A DNA stretch of 5,442 nucleotides, taken from NCBI GenBank assembly GCA_905193995.1, contig CAJJQT010000142.1, positions 1-5,442 on the forward strand, read 5' to 3'. A program made the translations under genes and the position numbers. The notes beneath the pieces were generated by a model. The model saw only the letters and a list, made by a program, of their open reading frames with translations, was not told the origin of the DNA and searched no databases. Below are positions 1 through 5,330 of this stretch, piece after piece. Every line of letters begins with the position of its first letter. The stretch's first letter is position 1. The DNA comes from an uncultured Porphyromonadaceae bacterium. GTDB taxonomy: Bacteria > Bacteroidota > Bacteroidia > Bacteroidales > Muribaculaceae.

Positions 1-342
1 TTTACCGAGCCGGACAGTTATATTTGAGATGTCTGATGCCTCATTATTTTCATTTGACCATTTCATGTCGTTTTGGTCAGGCAGATCTGCCTCAAAACAT
101 AGGCGGCCGCTACTGATGGTGAATCTGATGTCGGAATGCGAATTTTCGCCATCGATTTTGATTTTGTCTGTAAAGGCTTTGTCGTTTAGGAGGTTATGTC
201 CGTTGATGTCGATACACTCGATTTCTATGTTGCATGATCTCGATCCCGCCTGGATCGGCGTATACTCATTATTATCGCATGAAGACAATATGAGGGCTGA
301 GATAAGCGCGATGACGCTTATCCCGATGAATGTCTTTTTCAT
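1..342 (-). CDS. Lipoprotein of unknown function, N-terminal 114 residues (3' end beyond the window)
   Basis: The frame is open from the ATG at 342-340 to the left edge, so the C-terminus is missing. Residues 1-21 form a lipoprotein signal peptide: two lysines, a hydrophobic stretch, then the lipobox LSSC with Cys22 as the predicted lipidated residue. It is followed by DNNE, an acidic stretch like those of surface-exported Bacteroidota lipoproteins. The mature part has three further cysteines (37, 43, 82) and a segment IDINGHNLLNDKAF (residues 46-59). That 'D-x-NG-x-x-LL' pattern is one I associate with small Bacteroidales lipoproteins of unknown function. No enzymatic motif is visible. The gene begins 39 bp after the preceding lipoprotein gene, and I see no terminator in that gap, so it probably ends the same operon. 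Base composition is AT-rich compared with the receptor genes. Presence of the gene is well supported; its function is unknown. Confidence 0.8.
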   Translation of the reverse strand, partial: MKKTFIGISVIALISALILSSCDNNEYTPIQAGSRSCNIEIECIDINGHNLLNDKAFTDKIKIDGENSHSDIRFTISSGRLCFEADLPDQNDMKWSNENNEASDISNITVRLGK

Positions 343-381
343 CAGTCAATCGGTTATTTTATTGTTGGACAGGATACTAAA

Positions 382-822
382 TCATCTGTCGGCGATGCGG
401 CGTGAAATTGCCATATTTGTGGATGAACTTTCTTTGCCGTTTGAGCCTGTTATACCGACAAAGTCGCTGACTTCATTGGCGTTATCGGGAAGGGATATCG
501 GTGAGAAAGAGATCTTTACTGTGTTGTCACTGACTTTTGTGAGTGTGTAACCGCATTCCTTGTTGACAAGAGTTTTATCTGTTCCCCACGACAGAAAAGT
601 CACAATTGGGAAGTTGGTGCATTTGAGTGTGATTTCGCCTTTGTAGCCGGGCTTTGCCGAGATCTGTACCTGATTGTAGTAATCCGGAGTGTAAGCTGCG
701 GTTATTTCCTCAGTATTGTAGTCTGCGAATTCCCATATCATGGGTATCGGACCGTCTTCGTGACAGGATGAGATGGAAATGACCATAAAAAATACTGCCA
801 GTAAGGCTGATAAATTTTTCAT
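382..822 (-). CDS. Small lipoprotein of unknown function (146 aa)
   Basis: The signal peptide covers residues 1-19 and ends in the lipobox ISSC, with Cys20 as the lipidation site. HEDG follows, so two acidic residues sit at +2 and +3, consistent with the lipoprotein export signal described for surface lipoproteins in Bacteroidota. The remaining ~125 residues alternate polar and hydrophobic residues (for example EITLKCTNF at 63-71 and NTVKISFSP at 100-108), suggesting a small all-beta, perhaps immunoglobulin-like, fold. Cys68 and Cys90 could form a disulfide. The ATG lies one base after the TAA of the DUF4249-type gene, so the two are almost certainly translationally coupled. A partnership with that protein and the TBDR is inferred from position only. 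I do not recognise a named family. Its composition is more AT-rich than the genes upstream. Confidence 0.82.
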   Translation of the reverse strand: MKNLSALLAVFFMVISISSCHEDGPIPMIWEFADYNTEEITAAYTPDYYNQVQISAKPGYKGEITLKCTNFPIVTFLSWGTDKTLVNKECGYTLTKVSDNTVKISFSPISLPDNANEVSDFVGITGSNGKESSSTNMAISRRIADR

Positions 823-823
823 A

Positions 824-1828
824 TTACTGTTGATTTAATGTCTTTTTCAAGAAGTCGTTGAGTGATAGGGTATAGGTGGTGAGGGAGCGGGCGGCGACGG
901 TGCCTGCGCCGGTGGATACGTTGCTGTAGCCCCAGATCGGTTCGGCAAAGCCCAGGTCGCCCAGGTCGCCGAGGATACCGGTGTCGCGCTGCCATACGTA
1001 AATGGCGCGGTCGTAGTAGCTTCGCGAGACAGAAGCGAGTGTAAGCGTGATGCAGCAGTCGTAGAGTTCCGGATTGAACTCGGGCGAGTTGACGGAGTAG
1101 GTGGCATTATTAAAATGCAGGTTGAGTGTATATTCACGGCCGGCGAACAGGTGGTCGGTGAAAATCATCCGGTCGACATCGTCATTGCCCATTACAGACT
1201 CGAACACGCCGATATGTTCCTTGAATATCGGTTCGGCATCGAAGTCGAACGTACCCGGCGAAAGGAAGGCATAGGGCTCGTGAGAGGCGTCATAATCACC
1301 GTCGACTACGTCGTAGCAGACCGGAGGCTTCCAGTCGCAGGCGAGCTGAAAGTAATCGTCAGCCTTATGCCGGTCGGCGATTGTAGCCCGGACCACGAGA
1401 CTGAAGTCAACTCCTCCGGTCATTGGCCTGCCGGGCTCTCTCCACACGCTCAGCACTTCCGGAACGAAACTGACAGCTGAGAAGGGGACCGGTTTCGGCA
1501 CGGTCACTGCCGCTTCGGCGCGGCCGTAGCGGCGGCTTTCGGCCACGATGCGGATTTCATCGCCTTCGCGCGGCAGGTAATCAGCCGGCACGGGTGTGCC
1601 GTTGGCATAAATTGTGACCGTGGCATCGTCTACAGCGTGGTCGAGCTCGGCGTTTTGGTCGCTGAACATCCACGTGTGCGTGACGTGTACCTCTATCGGC
1701 TCGCCGGCGGTGATGAGCGAGTTGATGCATAGTACAGGCGCTGTGTCGACCTTCGGGTCGAAATTCTCGTAGCAACCTGCCAGCAGGGAGGCCAGTGATA
1801 GTGTAAGTATATGTCTTAGAATTGCCAT
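824..1828 (-). CDS. DUF4249-type lipoprotein, probable partner of the TonB-dependent receptor
   Basis: This 334-aa protein has a lipoprotein signal peptide (residues 1-18) with lipobox LLAGC and lipidated Cys19, followed by YENFD. The early mature segment (PVLCINSLITAGEPIEVHVT, residues 31-50) and the Gly- and acid-rich stretch near 60-95 match the typical DUF4249 start: a short beta-rich module after 'l-v-v-n-g-l-i-t-p-g'. The C-terminal YSNVSTGAGTVAARS (301-315) matches that family's 'YSNI-x-x-G-x-G-x-x-x-g-x-S' ending. DUF4249 proteins are uncharacterised and are frequently encoded beside TBDRs in Bacteroidota. They are presumed surface or periplasmic accessory lipoproteins, perhaps for substrate capture. 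The start overlaps the 3' end of the receptor gene by 13 nt; this ATG is chosen because it provides the full signal peptide. A tandem GDLGDLG (287-293) comes from a 9-bp duplication. Family assignment rests on pattern recognition. Confidence 0.85.
   Translation of the reverse strand: MAILRHILTLSLASLLAGCYENFDPKVDTAPVLCINSLITAGEPIEVHVTHTWMFSDQNAELDHAVDDATVTIYANGTPVPADYLPREGDEIRIVAESRRYGRAEAAVTVPKPVPFSAVSFVPEVLSVWREPGRPMTGGVDFSLVVRATIADRHKADDYFQLACDWKPPVCYDVVDGDYDASHEPYAFLSPGTFDFDAEPIFKEHIGVFESVMGNDDVDRMIFTDHLFAGREYTLNLHFNNATYSVNSPEFNPELYDCCITLTLASVSRSYYDRAIYVWQRDTGILGDLGDLGFAEPIWGYSNVSTGAGTVAARSLTTYTLSLNDFLKKTLNQQ
951..968. repeat. Perfect 9-bp tandem duplication inside the DUF4249-type gene
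   Basis: CCCAGGTCG occurs twice back to back (951-959 and 960-968), in frame, giving GDLGDLG in the protein (residues 287-293). It looks like a small slippage duplication that keeps the frame. It lies shortly before the conserved YSN motif at the C-terminal end of the protein. Confidence 0.9.
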
Positions 1829-4236
1829 GTGTACGAAACTGAGGGGATTATCGGTAGCATACGGACTTTCTGAAACACCGGTCGGCCGCTGTCGTCGTAT
1901 GTGCGGCGCACGGCCACGGTGTTGAGGTGGCAGTAGGCGTTGTATAAGCTGAAATTCCAGTAACCGCGGCTGTTGCGGACCGTCAGCGAAAGGTCAAGGC
2001 GGTGGTAGAACGGCAGCCGATAGTTGTTGATGCCGGTCTTCAGGGGTGAGAAATCGTTGTACCAGTCGTGCTCGAAGCCGGGCGATTCCCAGACCTGTGG
2101 AAGGAGGGTGAAGCGGTTGCCTGAATGCCCCGTCCAGGCCGCGCTCAGACTGACGCGGCCGCTGATCTTATAATTGAGCAGAATGTTGATTGTGTGGCGG
2201 TTGTCGAAGCGGGCCGGAAAGGTGCGTCCGCCGTTCTTGTCCGGAAAGGTGCGGTCGGACCACGCAAGCGTGTAGGCGATGTGACCGGTGAGGCGTCCGG
2301 CGGTCTTTTCGAATTTCAGGTCGAGGCCTTTGGCTGTGCCGCGGCCGCTGCACAGGCGGTCGGTCCACATTTCCATCGGCGGCTGCAGGTAGTATTCGTC
2401 GCGGTAGTCGACAAGATTGCGCATGCTCTTCCAAAATCCTTCGGCGGAAGCATTGAACTGCCCGTCGGGGGTCTGCCAGTAAACACCCGCCGATATCTTG
2501 TCGGCAGTCTGAGGTTTGAATTTACCGGTAATAGGTATCCACTGGTCGGTCGGCAGGGCAAGATAAGTCTGGCAAAGCTGGTGGACATATTGATTTGTGC
2601 GCGCGTATGCTACCTTTACGGCCCAGCTTTCCGACGGCCGGTAAGCCGCCGACAGCCGCGGGCCGATGCCGAAATGCGTGCGGCCGTCGATGCTGAACAG
2701 TGAGCCGTGGATGCCGGCGTTTACGCGGAAGCGGTCGGAAATGCGGTAGTCGTCCTCGATGTAGACATTCGCTTCGTTGGCGCGGTAGGCCACGGTGGAG
2801 TCGCGCGAGATGACGGAAGTACCTCCTGACGAGTAGGTGCGCGTCGTCCGTGCCGGAAGGAATGAATGGCGGGTGTATCCGGCGCCGAAACGGACCCGGT
2901 GGGCATCGGACGGATTCCAGTCGAAATCGCCGCGGAATATCCAGTCGTTTATGTTATTGTCGGTGTCGGTCACGGACCGGGCTGTATCGGCGACCCCGGA
3001 TGCCGGTGTGCGGTCCTCGGAATAATAAACATGCTTCATGCCTGAAAAGAAACGTGTGTAGGCGGCGGTGAATTCGGCTGTCATGGACGTCCGCAGCCTG
3101 TAATTGAAGCCGGCCCGTGCCACCAGATTGCCCCAGTGCATGTCGTAGCGGTCGTCCTCGTACCATAAATTATAGCCCGAACCGCTGTCGCTGTCCTTGC
3201 TGCCGGTCTTCAGGAGGTCGTCGCCGAAGTAGACGCTGACGAAGCCAGTGGCGCGGCTGTTGAAGCGGTGGGTTATCTTTCCGTTCAGATCCATGAAGGC
3301 ATAGCGGAAGCGTATCTTTTCGGTATCTGACGACGAGTTGGCGATTGCGAGAATCGGAGCCGAAAGAGCGTCGAACCAAGAGCGTCGCACAGCCAGGGAA
3401 TAGGAGGTCCTGCGGCCGATGGGGCCGTTGAGACTCAGCGCGCCGGATGTCAGGCCGAGACGGAAGGAGCCGTTGCTGCGGTCGGGCGCCCCGTCCTTGG
3501 TGCGGACGTCGAGGTACGACGACAGTCGCCCGTCGTACTTGGCGGGAATGGAGGATTTGAAGAAGTCGATATAGCGGATGGCGTCGACGTTGAAGGCTGA
3601 AAACAGGCCGGCGAAGTGGTTGACCTGATACAGGGGCACATTGTCGAGCATGAACATGTTTTCGTCGGAGTTGCCGCCGTGGACGTGCATCTCGGCCATG
3701 CCTTCGGAGCCGCCGCTGATACCGGGCTGCATCTGCAGGGCCTTGAGCACATCGCTTTCGCCGAAGAGCACGGGCGTGCGCGCTATCTCGCTTCCCGAGA
3801 GCTTGCGTGCGCCGATCTCCGGCGTCTCGACCGCGGGCGCCTCGAGGCGCGACACTACGATGACTTCTTCAAGCATTTCGGGCGCGGCATAGAAATTCAT
3901 ATTGATCTGGGGAGCCGGAATTACCGGCTTACGGACGGGAGCGGCCTGACGTACCGGCCGTCGCAGGATTATGTTTTTCCCCCGGATTTCGTAGACTATG
4001 TCGGTGTTTTTGAAAATGACAGACAGGGTGTGCTCCAGTGATTTGCCGCGGACATCGACGGATACGCGCAGCCCCCGGAGCAGGTCGGAGGAGTATACGA
4101 AATTGAGGCCGGTCTGTTCGACGATCGTCCGGAACACCGTGGCGGCAGGCTCGTTGACAGCCTTGACGGTGACATTCTGCGCCATACAGATTGCGGCGAC
4201 GCACAGCATCAGTGACAAAAATATGTGTCTCATCAT
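1816..4236 (-). CDS. TonB-dependent outer-membrane receptor with N-terminal STN signalling domain
   Basis: This 806-aa protein has a signal peptide at residues 1-19 (cleavage after CMA). Residues ~21-93 form an STN (secretin/TonB short N-terminal) domain, known in FecA-type receptors to signal to an inner-membrane anti-sigma factor. A Pro-rich linker follows (94-121), then EEVIVVS (123-129), a plausible TonB-box region. The plug covers ~140-250 and includes VLKALQMQPGI and HVHGGNSDENMFMLDNVPLY, matching the family's 'VRGG-x-x-D-x-N-x-x-x-LD-x-VP-x-Y' motif. The barrel fills ~255-806, with family signatures at 574-586 (KPQTADKISAGVY), 635-690 (ending FPARFDNRH...LNYK) and NFSLYNAY (761-768). 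It ends in Phe, as BAM-assembled barrels usually do. There is no carboxypeptidase-regulatory-like domain between STN and plug. The gene overlaps the upstream FecR-like gene by ATGA. A second in-frame ATG at 4233-4231 is an alternative start. The substrate is unknown. Confidence 0.95.
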   Translation of the reverse strand: MMRHIFLSLMLCVAAICMAQNVTVKAVNEPAATVFRTIVEQTGLNFVYSSDLLRGLRVSVDVRGKSLEHTLSVIFKNTDIVYEIRGKNIILRRPVRQAAPVRKPVIPAPQINMNFYAAPEMLEEVIVVSRLEAPAVETPEIGARKLSGSEIARTPVLFGESDVLKALQMQPGISGGSEGMAEMHVHGGNSDENMFMLDNVPLYQVNHFAGLFSAFNVDAIRYIDFFKSSIPAKYDGRLSSYLDVRTKDGAPDRSNGSFRLGLTSGALSLNGPIGRRTSYSLAVRRSWFDALSAPILAIANSSSDTEKIRFRYAFMDLNGKITHRFNSRATGFVSVYFGDDLLKTGSKDSDSGSGYNLWYEDDRYDMHWGNLVARAGFNYRLRTSMTAEFTAAYTRFFSGMKHVYYSEDRTPASGVADTARSVTDTDNNINDWIFRGDFDWNPSDAHRVRFGAGYTRHSFLPARTTRTYSSGGTSVISRDSTVAYRANEANVYIEDDYRISDRFRVNAGIHGSLFSIDGRTHFGIGPRLSAAYRPSESWAVKVAYARTNQYVHQLCQTYLALPTDQWIPITGKFKPQTADKISAGVYWQTPDGQFNASAEGFWKSMRNLVDYRDEYYLQPPMEMWTDRLCSGRGTAKGLDLKFEKTAGRLTGHIAYTLAWSDRTFPDKNGGRTFPARFDNRHTINILLNYKISGRVSLSAAWTGHSGNRFTLLPQVWESPGFEHDWYNDFSPLKTGINNYRLPFYHRLDLSLTVRNSRGYWNFSLYNAYCHLNTVAVRRTYDDSGRPVFQKVRMLPIIPSVSYTWQF

Positions 4237-4676
4237 TTTTCAGCTACGGTCAGTCGTGTACCCAGGATGTCGTTGATTACGGTGATAAGGTCGGTAGGGG
4301 TGCCCTCATAGTGGAGCGACAGCTCGAATTCTTCAGGCCGCTCGGGCAGATTATCTACCTTCACGCCGTAGACCGACTCGATTTCGGCAATTACATCGGG
4401 CAACGGAGCATTCTCGAAGTCAATGACTTTAACTACTGTCAGCGGGCTCGGGGTCATGGTGTCAACGCCTTGGACCGGAGGCTGCTCCGCGCGGTAGTCG
4501 CTGTAGAAGACTGCGGCTGCGGCGGATAGCGCGACAACGAGAGCGGCGGCTGCGGCAACCCTCAGGCGGCGCAGGGCTGCCGAAGGCCCGATACCCAGCC
4601 TGCGCCAGCCCCGTGAGGGTAAGAAAAGCCCCCGGCGGTAATGGCGGGCAATGAAATCTATTTCGCGGTTTTCCAT
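4233..4676 (-). CDS. Compact FecR-like anti-sigma/regulator with a DUF4974-type periplasmic domain, lacking the FecR core
   Basis: This 147-aa protein probably regulates the adjacent sigma factor. Residues 1-37 are basic and presumably cytoplasmic (IDFIARHYRRGLF, then WRRLGI), so they could be the sigma-binding tail. Residues ~38-57 are an Ala/Val-rich transmembrane segment. After a Pro-containing linker, residues ~78-147 form a small beta-alpha-beta domain (DFENAPLPDVIAEIESVYGV, then INDILGTRLTV). This resembles the C-terminal domain of Bacteroidota FecR proteins (DUF4974), which shares the STN fold. FecR proteins are usually 300 aa or more, with a central FecR domain; that domain is absent here. 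The gene starts inside the stop of the barrel gene (TGATG) and ends inside the start of the TBDR (ATGA), so it is complete rather than an obvious deletion remnant. By position and topology it would link the TBDR STN domain to the sigma factor. That role is inferred; sigma binding is not shown by the sequence. Confidence 0.75.
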   Translation of the reverse strand: MENREIDFIARHYRRGLFLPSRGWRRLGIGPSAALRRLRVAAAAALVVALSAAAAVFYSDYRAEQPPVQGVDTMTPSPLTVVKVIDFENAPLPDVIAEIESVYGVKVDNLPERPEEFELSLHYEGTPTDLITVINDILGTRLTVAEK

Positions 4677-5260
4677 CAGAAGTCGATACCCAGGCGGAAT
4701 GAGAAATAGGCGCGCATGTGGCGGCGGGTGCCTATGTAGTGAATTTCATACGAGTCGGGGTCGGTCCAGGTGCCTTCGTAATGCTCGGCTTTGTATCCGG
4801 CAAGAGTCAGTCCGATGCCGAGATTGACCCCCATCTTGCCGCCCCAGTTGAAGCGGTATCCGACAGTGGGCGAGAAGTAGAGTCCGGTGCCCTCGGATAC
4901 ATTGGCTCCTATGCGCAGGTCGCCGAAAGGAGTGAAGCGACCGAACTGCAAGTCGGCGCGGCCCTGGACGAACAAGGGCACTATCCAGTTGTCGAGCTTG
5001 CCGCACCGCTCCATGCCCAGGCCTGCGCCGATGAAGAAAATCGGGTCGATCTGATAGCCGTGAGAAGTGGTGAAACCGGTGTAGAACGTAGTCTCACGCA
5101 GGGTAGTCATATTGCCGCTGATGTTGATTTCAGCAAATTTCTCCGAACGGACGCTGCTGCTCCACTCGAAGAAGCCGCGGTAGCCGCGGCGGGGCTGCCG
5201 CGCCTCTGTGGCGGCGGCAACAGCAAGAATTGCAAGTAGGCTTAAAAATGCTCTTTTCAT
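4676..5260 (-). CDS. Small outer-membrane beta-barrel (porin-family/OmpA-like) protein
   Basis: This 194-aa protein has a Sec signal peptide (MKRAFLSLLAILAVAAATEA) with probable cleavage after residue 20. The mature part is built of amphipathic strands with Gly/aromatic alternation, and the last residues (YFSFRLGIDF) end in Phe, as expected for BAM-assembled outer-membrane barrels. The segments HGYQIDPIFFIGAGLGME (67-84), VPLFVQGRADL (94-104) and GLYFSPTVGYRFNW (126-139) match the Bacteroidetes 'porin family protein' pattern. The length suits an eight-stranded barrel, too small to be a general diffusion pore. It is the first gene after the sigma factor and overlaps the FecR-like gene by one base, so it is part of the regulatory operon rather than a bystander. 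Its role is unknown; an accessory or sensory part in the signalling relay is possible but inferred. The basic RQPRRGYRG after the cleavage site is notable. Confidence 0.83.
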   Translation of the reverse strand: MKRAFLSLLAILAVAAATEARQPRRGYRGFFEWSSSVRSEKFAEINISGNMTTLRETTFYTGFTTSHGYQIDPIFFIGAGLGMERCGKLDNWIVPLFVQGRADLQFGRFTPFGDLRIGANVSEGTGLYFSPTVGYRFNWGGKMGVNLGIGLTLAGYKAEHYEGTWTDPDSYEIHYIGTRRHMRAYFSFRLGIDF

Positions 5261-5299
5261 GATGATGAATGGATCGTTTACACAAAAGATACATCATCA
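5260..5299. repeat. 8-bp inverted repeat whose one arm touches the start codon of the beta-barrel gene
   Basis: TGATGATG at 5260-5267 and CATCATCA at 5292-5299 (plus strand) are perfect reverse complements separated by 24 bases. In a minus-strand transcript they could form a hairpin whose 3' arm includes the bases just before the ATG and the A of the ATG. It could affect initiation or act as an operator dyad. The arms are made of a GAT/ATC repeat, so chance is a real possibility. Confidence 0.4.
5283..5291 (-). promoter_or_regulatory. Weak candidate Bacteroidota -7 element upstream of the beta-barrel gene
   Basis: On the minus strand this reads TATCTTTTG, one base longer than the Bacteroidota -7 consensus TA-N2-TTTG. 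It sits 22 bases before the ATG of the beta-barrel gene, so a transcript would have a short leader. No TTTG -33 box lies at the expected ~19-nt spacing; the nearest TTTG (5323-5326) is too far upstream and the T-run at 5302-5307 too close. It may be a weak or ECF-dependent promoter, or chance in an AT-rich gap. Low confidence. Confidence 0.22.
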
Positions 5300-5330
5300 C
5301 CGAAAAAGTCCTATGCGGAAAGCAAAAAAA

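Noticed and set aside
343..381. Possible terminator or promoter between the two small lipoprotein genes
   Set aside because: The 39-bp AT-rich gap has no stem of useful length followed by a T-run, and no -33/-7 pair.
29..550. 173-codon plus-strand ORF covering the two left-hand lipoprotein genes and the gap between them
   Set aside because: It runs antisense to two genes with clear lipoprotein signal peptides, has no recognisable domain, and crosses a gene boundary on the other strand.
2125..2703. 192-codon plus-strand ORF inside the receptor gene
   Set aside because: It lies entirely antisense to well-matched TBDR barrel sequence; long antisense frames are expected in GC-rich coding DNA. 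The Ala/Val/Gly/Arg-rich translation shows no domain.
3616..4041. 141-codon plus-strand ORF opposite the receptor STN and plug regions
   Set aside because: Antisense to strongly conserved domain motifs; its His/Asp/Val-rich content mirrors the complementary codons.
824..4236. SusC/SusD-type polysaccharide utilisation locus
   Set aside because: The receptor is followed by a DUF4249-type protein, not SusD. The receptor has no carboxypeptidase-like domain, and no carbohydrate enzyme is present in the window.
4233..4676. FecR-like gene as a broken pseudogene
   Set aside because: It has intact start and stop codons, both forming overlaps with neighbours, and a complete tail/membrane/periplasmic layout. 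No leftover FecR-domain sequence is present in other frames nearby.
4718..5239. 173-codon plus-strand ORF opposite the beta-barrel gene
   Set aside because: The minus-strand reading has a signal peptide, barrel pattern and terminal Phe; the plus-strand translation has none of these and is a shadow.
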